The position numbers and the translations under genes are program-made. Shown here piece by piece: positions 22,118-33,093 of a stretch of DNA of 64,000 nt (its first letter is position 1; each line of letters starts with the position of its first letter). Under the pieces are notes generated by a model, which was not told where the DNA came from, ran no database searches, and was given only the letters and a program-made list of their open reading frames with translations. Where the stretch lies: assembly GCA_905178155.1 (NCBI GenBank), contig CAJINV010000004.1, forward strand, positions 8,145,239 to 8,209,238, in the 5' to 3' direction. Source of the stretch: Amoebophrya sp. A120. Lineage: Eukaryota; Sar; Dinophyceae; Syndiniales; Amoebophryaceae.

Positions 22118-23333
22118 AAACGGAGAATTGTGAAAAAGGAGAATAAAATCATGCTGACCATTTTCAAAAATCTTCTAGCAGGAAATAATCATACGTCGGA
22201 GTACTACGTCGAACTACCCGGCAGAATCGCGCTCTCGACACTCGTAGAACCAACTCGTCAAAGATGGCAGTACAGAACATAATCCAAATGCATCTTTTCC
22301 ACCTCGAATGCGCACAATGAGCCTCGACGGGCTGTCGGAGAATCTTGTCGATGAAAAAAGACCGTCTTCGCATCGAGTACAACAAAACCGTTGAGTGATG
22401 AAGCGAGTTCAAGATAGTACATCTAGCTTCAACCTTTTCGGGCCGTTTTGATGCGTTGAGAGATAACACACATTCTTTCAAGAACGCCACTTCTTTCCGT
22501 TTGTACCAAATCTCGTCGTCGTTCCGTGGGATCAAACCAAAACCGAAACCTTCTTCATTTCAATGCTGAAATCTTTGTTCTCACAACTTTGCCTCTAACG
22601 TCGTAGATTTTTTTGACATAGGAAACAATCTCTGCAGCGTGGCAGAGAGGACATCAAGCTGCGAAAAGTAGTGCAGCTGAGCAGACGAGCCTCGCTGCTG
22701 TCTGGTGGGTCGCTGCGAGCATCTCGTGGTTTGACTGTCTCGCGGACTGCCGGTTGCAACTGCCCATCAAGTGGTGGAGACACGAACTCTGCAAAACGAA
22801 GGTCCAACCACGGAACAACCAACCAGGGTCTACTCCTCCCCAGCGTGCAGATGAAACAAGGACTGTAGCTGTGCTTTTACTATTCCACCAGTGGGTTTCT
22901 GGCGGCAGGCTTTCTCGTAGCGACAGCAAACCCGTGTTGCAGCCCACGGAGCACTACAAGGGTTGAGTGAACGGAGAAAGACGAACGGCGAGGTCTTGCT
23001 GTGCGAGCACGTGCGCGACTACTTACTTACTCGTCCGTGCACGACGACACAACCCTGCGCTTGTTCCAAACGCTTTCCCAACTTCCCCCGAAGGACCAAC
23101 TCCGTAGAAGCACCAACGAGCTTTCAAGAAGATTTTTTCCAGCGCCTCCGCCTCCGAGAGGAAGCAGTAATCAGTACCCAGTGGACGAGTTCTTTATTAC
23201 CCTGAAAAGACGAAGGTCGCGCGACCAACCTCAAGGCCGGTAGTTCGCTCTCCTGACAGAGCGGTTCCTCGTGGATTCTGACTTTTCTTCGGGTTTACGC
23301 TTCTAGCACGAGGACTACGTCGGCGCACACAAG
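22118..23333. other. Intergenic region
   Basis: No certain gene. The frame from 23001 (first codon GTG) to TAG at 23241 gives a protein-like peptide (RLFQTLSQLPPKDQLRRS, YPVDEFFITLKRR) and could be an exon of an unresolved gene; weak support. Confidence 0.4.
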
Positions 23334-25923
23334 ATGGCGCGGCCGGTGGACGAGAATGACCTGACCAACGCCATTATCAAAAGGAAAAATCCGCCCTCCC
23401 CAGATCGAGAAGGAAATCTGTGATGCTGGATTTGCGTACACAAATCAAATTTGTCTTGCAGTACAGGACTGCAGGCCAATATCAAGCCAATATAGAGGGG
23501 TTTTGGCCTAGGCAGTTAGCATGAGGAACGTCTATGCTGTAGGCCCAACAGCATTACAAACCGCCTGCGTGATAATGGGGTGGAGCATATGCCGTTGCTT
23601 TCTTGCAACACAGACGCGATTTGAGGCCACAGATCAGCATCACAAATTTTCTGCGGCGTGCCTTTTTGATGTGGGGAGGGGGGATTTTTCCTTACGATAG
23701 CCATGGACCTGCTTCGGCAGGAGATGAACTCCGTGCAAGACAAGGCGTTGAAGCTGGTACAGAGTTGCTGCTTGTCGTGCGTATGAACGTAGCAGAAAAG
23801 GAGATTGTCTTGCATTGTCCGCATAGTAGAAACGCATCGTTAATACAGAAGTACCCGCATGACAACCCAAAATGATCCGACAGGTCGACAAGAAGATGGG
23901 TGGTATGATCACGGAGAAGGCAACAAGCTTGATGTCAGTTATGGAACACAGAATGGTTTGTTCTTTTCAACATTACAGACTTATTTTGTACAGTCTGAAG
24001 GTTGCATGACTTCTCGCTCAGCATGACAAACTTCATCACGCAATGTCAATGACATCGGTCAGCATGACAAAAAACTCCGAAAAGAAACATCAAACCTGAT
24101 TTCTATTCCATACCCGACGTGATGACGTCCGTCGATGCGAAGCAACAGAAAATGATGAAAACCATCGAGGCAAAATTTAACTCAACGGAGAAAGCGATAG
24201 GGATAAAGATAAAAGAAGGCGACGACAGACTCGGCGACAGGATAGACGACACAAATCGGGAATTAGCAACAACAAGACACGATTTGGCGAGAAATGTATT
24301 CATACGTATGGAGATTTGAAGATTTGATGTCGCCTCTTCAACCGCATGACAGATGACAATTGTATATGCGTAAAGAACTATATTACCACGACTGTAGAAG
24401 TAGTAGAGAAATTGAATTTTCCAGGTGCAAGAGCTGAAGAACATGATGGCAGAGCTGCGGCAAGAAACCCAGGACTCCCTCAACGACTTCAGAGAGCACG
24501 TCGACGCCGCACTGGCACAAGCTAACAAGCAGGGGGAAGACACGGCGAAACGGTTAGAAGAGGTCAACCAGATTTTGGAAGACGCCCTCGCGGAGATGAG
24601 AAAAAACCACGACATAGTGAACACGCGATTGGACGGTATGGATTGGTCTTTTTGTTGAATTTTATGTTGCGGGAGAATGGAAGTCAAACACTGCATGGTG
24701 TTGGAACATTGGGTTAAGTTTAGGCGCATGGAGGTGAAAAACAAATGGGCCACATGACGAACCACCATCATACTTATTTCAGGTCTGATCATGTACCAGC
24801 GGCAGCTCGAGCAGGATTTATTCGCGTGTGAAAACGTCGCGGCCAGAAGAGTGGAGTGGGAAATCACGGACGCAAAACGACTCTTGCTCGCGAGCAGAAG
24901 AATAGCACTCGCCTCTACCATATGTCTTGTAAAAATGTCTGGGTCTGGAAGATCGCTGAGGTTTGTGATGCTGTGCCTGCTTGACACGGAAGGTGTGCCA
25001 TGCAAGGCCTAGCATCACAGGTTTTTGAGGCGGTTCGAAAGAAGGTGTTTGTCATGCGGGTTAAGCATTGGGAAACGGGTGTTTTTCCCAATGCTTAACC
25101 CGCATGACAAACACCTTCTTTCGGCGACAGGAAAAGGAGCTCCCTTTGCTGTTTAAGCACGACAGATTTTTGTGTGATCCAAGTGTGCGTCACAAGGTCG
25201 CATCCTTCCAGACCCAGACATTTTTGCATTTCATATACCACCGTGCAGGGGACGCCCAGGCAGTCGTTTTTCTCACCGCCCTTCTCCGCAGCGGGGGTGA
25301 GGAATCTGCAAATCGAGTTGGCGGTGAAATTTAAACAGGCACCCAGCAAAGCCGCAACCAGCGATGTACACATCGGGGAGGCGCACATCTATTTGTGGGC
25401 GCCGAAGGGGACACATGTGTGGTTCAGGCTGTACTTGAACGACATGGTCAAGACATTTGAAGGTATTGGGATGATATTAATGTGTTTGAAAATCACACAT
25501 GTGAACCAGATGAGAAGGGCATTTTCTGCACCACCACAAAAATCCTATCAGGAACCTACCCCTCCCGACAGCCGGTCGGCGGTTTTTTCGGCGACATAGA
25601 CGTGCCAGTCAAGCAGCCAGCCGACGACTTCAAAATGCTGATCACGCTCGAGGTCAGCGAGTCAAAGGTGGTCCAGAGACACGAGATCGCACCCTATGTC
25701 GCGGTGAACGCCCAGGACGGAATCAGCTGCTCTGGAAACCTGTATTTTAGTCGACACGTGAATCACAGGCTGTTGGACCAGGTAAATTGGTGATGTTGTT
25801 CTTGTCCATCTGTTCTACTTTTCATTAAGACCGCTTGTTCATATGTAGTCAAACCGTTGGACCTTCGTCAACCAAAACTCTCAAGATCCGTTCCTTGACC
25901 AGGAGGAAATCGAAAACCTCTAA
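23334..25923 (+). CDS. Coiled-coil protein with C-terminal MATH/TRAF-like domain
   Basis: Nine exons: 23334-23374, 23705-23756, 23884-23955, 24143 or 24149-24295, 24425-24635, 24783-24920, 25241-25462, 25510-25781 and 25849-25923 (TAA), giving 409 or 411 residues. Two introns are introners; six are canonical GT-AG (47-147 nt, plus one with an acceptor choice). The first ~220 residues are charged heptad-like helix (MKTIEAKFNSTEKAIGIKIK, RLGDRIDDTNRELATTRHDL, TAKRLEEVNQILEDALAEMR). The rest is a beta-rich domain starting RRVEWEITDAKRL, SPPFSAAGVRNLQIEL, EAHIYLWAPKGTHVWFRLYL. The same pattern occurs in the next gene. The resemblance to MATH/TRAF domains is pattern-based inference; oligomerisation through the coiled coil is likely. 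Confidence 0.75.
23375..23699. mobile_element. Introner family C, 325 bp
   Basis: TATCAAAAGGAAAAATCC...GGGATTTTTCCTTACGATA with identical GCCAT flanks; joins DLTNA to MDLLRQEM. Confidence 0.93.
24921..25235. mobile_element. Introner family A, 315 bp, with large hairpin
   Basis: TATGTCTTGTAAAAATG...CATTTTTGCATTTCATA, identical TACCA flanks, in-frame removal (LASTTVQGT). It carries the 40-bp hairpin at 25036-25123. Confidence 0.92.
25036..25123. repeat. Perfect 40-bp inverted repeat, 8-nt loop
   Basis: Arms 25036-25075 and 25084-25123 are exact reverse complements around CGGGTGTT. Each arm contains TTTGTCATGC/GCATGACAAA. It lies in the middle of a family A introner and looks like a nested foldback. 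Confidence 0.95.
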
Positions 25924-26194
25924 AATCTGCACCATGGAAATTCCATTAGATCCTTTTGAAAAAGAACCGGAGCGGTTATCTCACTGAAGCGAATTTTCCC
26001 AGTTTCGCGCTAAGTGTCAGGCCGCTCCAAAAATGAATCTCTTGCCTAGTTTCTTAACTGCTTCGGCTCTTTTTCGTGCTGAATCCGCAGTTGCTTAGCT
26101 AGGCGACACTGATCTGTGATTTTAGCTGTTATAGTTCTGCTACACAGAGGAACTGGTACTACAGCCCCAGCACGGTTGTGGTGATGTCCACCAA

Positions 26195-26476
26195 CATGAT
26201 TATTACCCTTTTCAAGGCTTAATCTTTTCCAAGATTCAAAAGTCTGTGACGACCAAAACACTGAGACATACGTATGACTTCCGCACTATCAACACTCTTT
26301 CCGCCCCGCCACCGCCTCGTGCGTGTGGTGGCACCCGTCACACCCGCACGCCCTGTGTGGCAAAAGTGTGGATTTTTCCACCTTTCAAATACATGATTAC
26401 ACTCCGTTTAAGGCTTAATCTTTTCCAAGATTGACAAGTCTTTGACGACCGAAAAACTGAGACATACGTATGATTT
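26195..26476. repeat. ~80-bp direct repeat pair
   Basis: 26195-26276 and 26389-26476 share AGGCTTAATCTTTTCCAAGA, then TTGACGACC-type sequence and CTGAGACATACGTATGA, with a few mismatches. Confidence 0.8.
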
Positions 26477-26518
26477 AGGTTTAGTTTTTTACACCCTGGG
26501 AGAAACCCTCCTTCTCCG

Positions 26519-26785
26519 TGATGACCAACCTTGAGTATTCTGACACCTCTATTCAAAGAGGTTTCGTTCGAACGTCGATCAAGCCTCGATGTGAATCTAA
26601 ACCAAGTTATCCCTGTCTGAGTTGTGGTGAAACAAGTTATCATGCGAAACAACAGCGTTTCGCTTCGGTGCTCTTAGATCGTTATGATGACCAACCTTGA
26701 GTTCTGACACCTCTATTCAAAGAGGTTTGTCAAACGAACAAACTTCGATGTGAATCTCAATCAAGTTATCCCTGTCTGATTTTTT
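26519..26785. repeat. ~100-bp direct repeat pair
   Basis: 26519-26624 and 26687-26785 share ATGACCAACCTTGAG, GACACCTCTATTCAAAGAGG, CGATGTGAATCT and AAGTTATCCCTGTCTGA with small indels. Each copy contains the short palindrome CCTCTATTCAAAGAGG. Confidence 0.85.
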
Positions 26786-26806
26786 TTCGTTGATTTCTCA
26801 TACGGG

Positions 26807-27791
26807 ATGAGCGGTCCTAATGCCTCTCGCAATGACGACGTAGAACCCCAATGAAAAATATCAAACCGAAATCCGCGGTTCTACTTACATCCAGGTCAAG
26901 CAGCAAGTCGAGGTGATCCGCAGTAGGATGCTGAAAAAAGTGGAATGGAAGGTGGAGAACGCAACGCAACTCCAGGAGCAGTTTCCTGCGGGAAGCGCGA
27001 TGCTGAGTCCCTATTTCGCTGTCGCGGGAATCGACAAACTCAGATTCCAGTTCTTCCCCAGTGGGTAAGTATATGCTTGTTGGTGTGGGTGGTGAAAGAG
27101 TATTTTGTCATGCAAAGAATCGTGCATGTCAATTTACATGGCACGTTTCTTCCCGGAAGATGCACTGAAACCCAATACAAGGTACCTCGACCCCGATGAG
27201 AATCCACAGGCGGTGAAGGGTTTTTGCTCGCTGTTTCTCCACTGCCCAGCCGGAACCACGATTAATGGCGTTCTCTCCATCAACATGAACGGCAACATCC
27301 AGAAGCGACCGATAGAGCACTTCTACCCGGACGCGGGATCGTTTGGACGGACGTTATTCTGCCGATACGCGGTGATACCAGGGTCGCATCCCGAAGATTT
27401 TCTGGTCATTAGTCTCGAGGTACAGAGAAATGCTTTCGATGAACTTGTAATGCATACCATGCAGCAATTGATGTTGATATGGTTCCTATTACGACGCAAT
27501 TCTGTTTCATAATGTGCATGAAATGTACCGATTCCAACAATCCATAAGGTCAACTCCGCGGAGCAGAAGCTGCAGTCAACAAACAATGACGTGGACGAGA
27601 GCGGCACGCTGCAGGTGAGACGCGGCGTGGTAGACACGAGCGACCTGAACGAAGTGCGGGTCTTACCAACGCTCTGGACCCGATATAGCCAGATGGGACA
27701 ACGGCTCCCGATCCGGCCCACAGAGGATCCCCCAAATCCCCCGCCGGTCAAGAAGAAATCGCGGTTCTCGCTGTTGCGGCGCAACAAGTGA
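26807..27791 (+). CDS. MATH/TRAF-like domain protein, paralogue of the preceding gene
   Basis: Exons 26807-26839, 26895-27060, 27160-27419 and 27549-27791 (TGA) give 233 residues. All three introns fit GT-AG (55, 99 and 129 nt); the acceptor of the second could also lie near 27116. The domain starts KKVEWKVENATQLQ, then SPYFAVAGIDKLRFQFFP, GFCSLFLHCPAGTTINGVLS and DFLVISLEV, matching the 24.8-25.9 kb domain step by step (VEW.., SP.F..AG, G.C.L.L..P.GT). The C-terminus is basic (VKKKSRFSLLRRNK). It lacks the long coiled coil and has no introner. Tandem duplication of the domain is inferred; function unknown. Confidence 0.7.
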
Positions 27792-28802
27792 GTGCGGTGT
27801 GGTCGTAGGGGAAGGAATACCGACTCCAGAAAATCCGCGCATCAAATTTGTATTTTAGCTGAGAAAGCCATCTCGCAATTAATACGTTTCAACCGAATAC
27901 TCAACCACTTTTTTATCAAACACTTCTAGTAAAAATTTAGCTTCGAAATACCTAACACACGTTCAACACACTTCTAATTTAGCTTCGAGAAAACACTTCG
28001 ATAGATTATAATTTCAGAGATGATCACGCGAGAAATTAAGCTGCACTAAATGCTGGTATTGCATGACCACACTGTTTCTAAGTTTCCACGATAATTTCAG
28101 AGAACACAACACTGTTTCTAAGTTTCTAACCGAGAAAACGCTATAGGAGGACTAGAGAGCCTCCAACTTTAGAGCCTGTTATTTAAACCTTACTTTTGCA
28201 CAGAAAAACTCTCTGTCAGAGAGGCGGGGAGCACCTACTACGCAGGACCAGCACTAGCTCTACAGTTTTGTACCAAATGAGCTAAGTCTGGTAGAGGTAC
28301 TGCTACCTTCCCGCTGAAGGCGACAGCAATCGTGTGTACTTATTTCCTCGAAGAACGTATCAGTATGCATAGAAGAATGCACCGTAGCAGGATGGATCTG
28401 AGGAATCAATATACACGTACCGATAATGCACACTTCTCGAGTTTTTAGTTTTTTGTTAATCTCAATTATAACGACTGGCTTTCTGCTGCGAATGAAGAAA
28501 ACGCGATTTCATGTACAAAAATCTGATTGAGCTGCTGTTGTCGATGAAATTTGAAAAGAAGCTTCCGGGAGCCGCGTTTTCTTGGGGTGAAGCAACACTA
28601 CTTGGCGACGCAGCATATCTTCCTCAACCAGGATAATAGTTCCGTGTTCGTGTTGCTGCAAGCGCTTTGAATGGATCTACTCCGCGAGAGGATGCTCTTT
28701 CGTGCTGCACTGCGTCGCGCAATCAACTTCGCTTGGTGGTCGCTCACTTACTTTCTTAGTAAGCCTGTATTGTAATTTTAGGAACAGTTCTACCGTACGA
28801 AA
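27792..28802. other. Intergenic region
   Basis: AT-rich, no gene recognised. Contains small direct repeats (ACACTGTTTCTAAGTTTC near 28068 and 28109; ATAATTTCAGAG near 28009 and 28091). Confidence 0.55.
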
Positions 28803-31800
28803 ATGTCGCCTTCGTTCCTTCCGTCGTCCCAAGGACGGTTCAATTTTTGCGTGTCTTTGTTCCTAGTGACCTCTCTAGCTGTCCATTTGTACCTCGCCCC
28901 GACTGCAAACGCCCAGTTCGTGTCCGGCGAGCATCAGCAGTTCCACATAATCAAACCAGGCGGCCCCTCTCCGCCGGTGATTCATCCCGACCAGGCCTCC
29001 GACCCGTCCGTCATTCCGCACATCCAGACCCAAATCGTGACCTACTACCACATATGGATTGCAAATATGTCTGGGTTTGGAAAGTTGTAATGCTGCGTTG
29101 GGAATCGTGAGTGCTCTGTCATGCACAGCCAAGCATGAGAAATATCTGCGCTTCTTTGTGTTGCGCTTTTCGCGTGGCAAACTGCGTTTTTGCATGACAG
29201 GCAAGAGGGTCTCTTCTTGGACACGCGTGACAAACTTTTTGGTCATGCCGGACAAGCATGACAAAACTCGCAATCTTCCAGACCCAGACATGTTTGCAAT
29301 CCATACCACAATGAGCAAACGAAGGCGCAACACGCGTCCAGTTCCATCGACGCAGTGTGTGGTGCGGCGGCTGCTCCGCCCTTTTACAGCGAGGGGCGGG
29401 ACGAGGCGAGATTGCAGTGGACGACGACGAGTAGCACGGGGAAAAGAAAAGCAGATGCGGAACAGAAAATCGGGGAGATAGAAGACGGGGTCCGGAGTCT
29501 CGCCAAATTGGAGCTCAATGTTACTACCGCGGAAGAGGACGGTGGTGGAACATCAAAGGCGGTTATTGATGAGGAGCTTCTTCTCCGCTTGTACCTACAC
29601 TACAGTACTAACAGGAAAATAAACGGCGCCACCACCAGCGATGTTGAAACATATCAAGTGTAAAAATGTCTGGGTCTGGAAGAATGCGCGACTTGTCATG
29701 CAGATTTTCCATGATCCATGAGGTCTGGCATGCAGGACCTAGCATGACAGATTCTGTGCGATCTCTCTCATGCCTATCCTGCATGAGAAATCCCCTCCCG
29801 ACGTGGTCAAAACTGGACGACTTTTGGTAATCATGCAACACAGATTTTTACATGCTTCAGATTTAGCATGACAAGTTGCATTCTTCCAGACCCAGACACT
29901 TTTACATTTGATAAAACAGACGCACCAACAACAGCCGCCGTCACCGAGCTCCAAACCCAGTTGTCTCAAGTCCTCCAGCTAGATCAGCCGTCGTTGCTCA
30001 TATGAAATGCAAAAATGTCTGGGTCTGGAAGAGTGCGAACTTGTGATGCGTGTTGCGGATCATACAGAAATCTGTGTTGCATGACTTGCAAAAGGTCCCC
30101 ATTTTTCGCCATGCTGAGAGGGCATCTCTCATGCATAATGGGCATCACCAACGGGCTGCAGAACCTGTGATGCTAGGCCCTGCATTCCAGACTTGGCGGA
30201 GCTTGGAAAAACTGCATGACAAATCTCGGAATCTTCCAGACCCAGACACTTTTACATTTGATAGCTCACCCAATTACTCGACACGGTAGGAAACGACAAG
30301 GTGAAACAACTCAGGAAACAAACCCTAGACGCTTGCCTCATCCTCGCTATCTTTGAGGCGGTGCTTGATAAAGAACGAGATGAACCCAGCGATAATTACA
30401 ATCTCGCAAGACCAAGGGGACCAGATGAGGTGTTCTTTCACAAGAAAGCAAACGTCGATTACATCGAGCAGCTCCACCAAAGCGCGCTGTTTCTCTGGCG
30501 ATCGCACTTCGCCAAATCGCAGTATAAGGAGCACCGGTGTCGGCACTTTTTCCTCGCGAAGCAAATCCAGAAGGACGCCGAGGAGTTTCGCGTGGCGGCG
30601 AACCGCACACTCTGGATCGCCGCGAGCGCAGCGAGGAAAAATGAGCAAGGGCAGCATCTCAACTTAGAAGAAGTGAAAACAACCACCACCTACGGTGCCT
30701 TATGCATAGCAAATACGTGTCTGGCTCTGGAAAGAATGGAACTTGTGATGCAAACTTTTAATCACGCGAAAACCTGTATTGTATGAGCAGCAAATAAAGC
30801 GCTCAGATTTTTGCCACCTCCCGGACAGGAGAGCATTTCTCATGCAGGATGGGCATGAGCAGGCCTTCGCAAAAGCTGTGTTGACGCTAGAGCATGCATC
30901 ACAGACATCGCGGGTCATGTACAAGCTGCATGACAAATTTCCCAATCTTCTCCAGACCCAGACATATTTGCATTTGATACGCCTCCCTCGCCACGTATGC
31001 CACCTTCTACGCCACCACCCTCGCCGCCTCCCCGGAATGGTCGGGGCAAAACCGAGATTTGCTCGAGCTGCAGCTTTACCAGCCGAGCTACATGCGGTGC
31101 TACTCCAGGTTGGCCTTTGTCCGGCCTCCGATCTTCGTCTGGCCCGTGATGTGGAGCACGAGTATCGCGTACCAACGGCTACGGGACGACCCGGTGGCGA
31201 GTCCGAAGGAAGTTATGGCACTCTCAAACGTTACATGTTACATGAATTTGTCATGCAAAACCACCATCATCATCCACACGATCAAGCTGCGTCGCGTGAC
31301 AAATCTGCGAAGGGCTAAACAGCACCTAAATCTGCGCGAAATTTGTAATACTAAATGTGCAGCCTCCCCATCTTTGACTTTTGCTATTCTTGCATCACAA
31401 ATTCGTGTAGCAGTTGAGAGCGTAACGGTTGAGAACGCCATAGAAGTCGGCCACACTGTCGGCGGGCACGAGGCCCACGCGACGCGCACCGGGAAGTTCT
31501 GGGTATCAAATGCAAAAATGTCTGCGTCTGGAAGAGGAGAAGTTTGTCATGCACGTTTTCCATGGTCCATGAGGTCTCTGATGTATGCTATAGCATCACA
31601 GATTTTTTGAGCGCCTATCGATGCGCATCCTGCATGACAAATGCACTCTCCGCGTAGCCAAATTTGACTCCTGTTGCTGCTCATACAATACACATTTTTT
31701 TCGCATCCAAATGCAGCATCACAAGTTAGGCTCTTCCAGACCCAGACATAGTTGCAATCCATACTGGGACTCGACCTACAATTTCTTCGTCACACCGAGC

Positions 31801-33093
31801 GCAGAACACGCTGCGCACGTCGACTACGCCCTGGACAGCAGCTATGTCTTCGAGGATCCTTCCGACAAGCTACGGCACCGCAAGATCCGGTTTGCGCGGA
31901 TTGACCAAATACAGCATTTGAGCGTGTTGAAACACCTACTCCTGCACAAACCAGGGGCCTACAAGGTGAACGACAGCAGTCACTCCGCGCAGCTCTCGCA
32001 TGCGATTTCCCACCACCTCCTCCCGCCCTGGTTCGAGCAAATTATCGAGTTCGGGGGAGGAACGGGAGAATTGGTAGCGCTGGTTTTTGAAGAAGCGAAG
32101 CAATTCGGGAAAAAACAGAACCCGAGATTTCTGATTTACGACACGCCCCCGATGCTGAATTTGCAGAAATACTTCTTGCGGTTTTCCGGCTTGCCGGCAA
32201 AGTTGGTGAAGACAACTGGTACTACTACTAGTACTGGTAGGAAGATCACAACTACTCCAGCAGCTGGTACAACAACTTCTACTACGAGTAGTGCAACTAT
32301 GCCTGCTCTGGCGCCAACAAATAAGGAGCAACTGTCAAGCGAGATCTTACTTCTTCCCAGCACGGTTTTCCAAAAGGACAGGCAGCTGTTCCACAACACG
32401 GTGAAGAAGCAGCTCCTACCCTCCAACACCCTCGTCGTGGGGTTCTATTCCCTCTCCGAAGCACCGCTCACGGTGAGAAAACGGTTTCTCTCCGCTGTGA
32501 CCGACGAGAAACAGAACCAGCCGCCGGCGACGGTCTTGCTGGTTCTAAATTCCTTCGACGGCATGCGGTGGTCGCAGTCGATTGCAGACATGAAAAAGGA
32601 GTTTTTTGACAGGTACGATTACGAAGCGTGTTGCTGGCGGATGGACCACTTTGGCCGGTTGGAGGGAACTTCCGCGGTCAGTTACTACTTCGTCGCGGTC
32701 AGGAAAAGTGCGTGGGCAAACTGGAAGAGTGAAGTGGGGAGTGCGCATGGTAGTGAGGCGAAACACGCCCTACCTGCGAGTTTACGGTGCGAACCTGCGA
32801 TTGGGTGCAATGCAGCGACGCTGGCAAAGGAGTTCTCCACCTGTACCGTTCCGGGGAGCAGTGGTGTCGGGAACAGTGGTGTGGGGAGCAGCGGTGTGGG
32901 GTCTGGTGTTGGAGATGGAGGTGAAATAAAGCATGCAACAATAAATGGATCTGTTGATGATGTTGTGAGTAAGAACAGTACAGCAACCACGCGTGGTGGA
33001 AGTGAGTCTAGTAATTCTACAGAAGATGAGATGAAACACACGGTAGAGAAAAAACCTGATTTGGAAAAGACACGCAGCAATGCTGCTACTTAA
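28803..33093 (+). CDS. Secretory protein with C-terminal sugar O-methyltransferase-like domain
   Basis: Exons 28803-29052, 29311-29651, 29919-30000, 30269-30700, 30985-31229, 31419-31503 and 31769-33093 join to exactly 920 codons (TAA at 33091). The N-terminus carries a hydrophobic segment (FCVSLFLVTSLAVHLYLA) ending ANAQFV, a signal peptide or type II anchor. From about residue 480 the protein resembles the putative sugar O-methyltransferase (NanM-like) family: NFFVTPSAEHAAHVDYALDS, the SAM-binding loop FEQIIEFGGGTGELVALV (about 567), PRFLIYDTPPMLNLQKYFLR, then ATVLLVLNSFDGMRWSQSI and YEACCWRMDHFGRLEGTS. The tail is low complexity with Gly-Val-Ser repeats. A role in methylating glycans in the Golgi is inference. 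Five introns are introners; 31230-31418 is GT-AG. Confidence 0.78.
29053..29305. mobile_element. Introner family A, 253 bp
   Basis: TATGGATTGCAAATATG...CATGTTTGCAATCCATA, identical CCACA flanks; in-frame removal. Confidence 0.93.
29652..29913. mobile_element. Introner family A, 262 bp
   Basis: TATCAAGTGTAAAAATG...CACTTTTACATTTGATA, identical AAACA flanks; in-frame removal. Confidence 0.93.
30001..30263. mobile_element. Introner family A, 263 bp
   Basis: TATGAAATGCAAAAATG...CACTTTTACATTTGATA, identical GCTCA flanks; leaves an exon of only 82 nt upstream. Confidence 0.93.
30701..30979. mobile_element. Introner family A, 279 bp
   Basis: TATGCATAGCAAATACG...CATATTTGCATTTGATA. Flanks TGCCT/CGCCT. 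In-frame removal (YGASLATYA). Confidence 0.9.
31504..31763. mobile_element. Introner family A, 260 bp
   Basis: TATCAAATGCAAAAATG...CATAGTTGCAATCCATA, identical CTGGG flanks; joins GKFW to DSTYNFF. Confidence 0.93.

Larger units (their letters stand above)
25924..26806. other. Intergenic spacer between the paralogues, built of repeats
   Basis: Contains two pairs of direct repeats: one around GGCTTAATCTTTTCCAAGAT (26215 and 26412, followed by GACATACGTATGA) and one around GATGACCAACCTTGAG (26519 and 26687, followed by ATTCAAAGAGGTTT and AAGTTATCCCTGTCTGA). Confidence 0.7.

Noticed and set aside
31224-31430. Another offset or TIR intron in the 28803 gene
   Set aside because: GT at 31230 with AG at 31417-31418 fits the 920-codon frame; the weak inverted ends may only be a relic.
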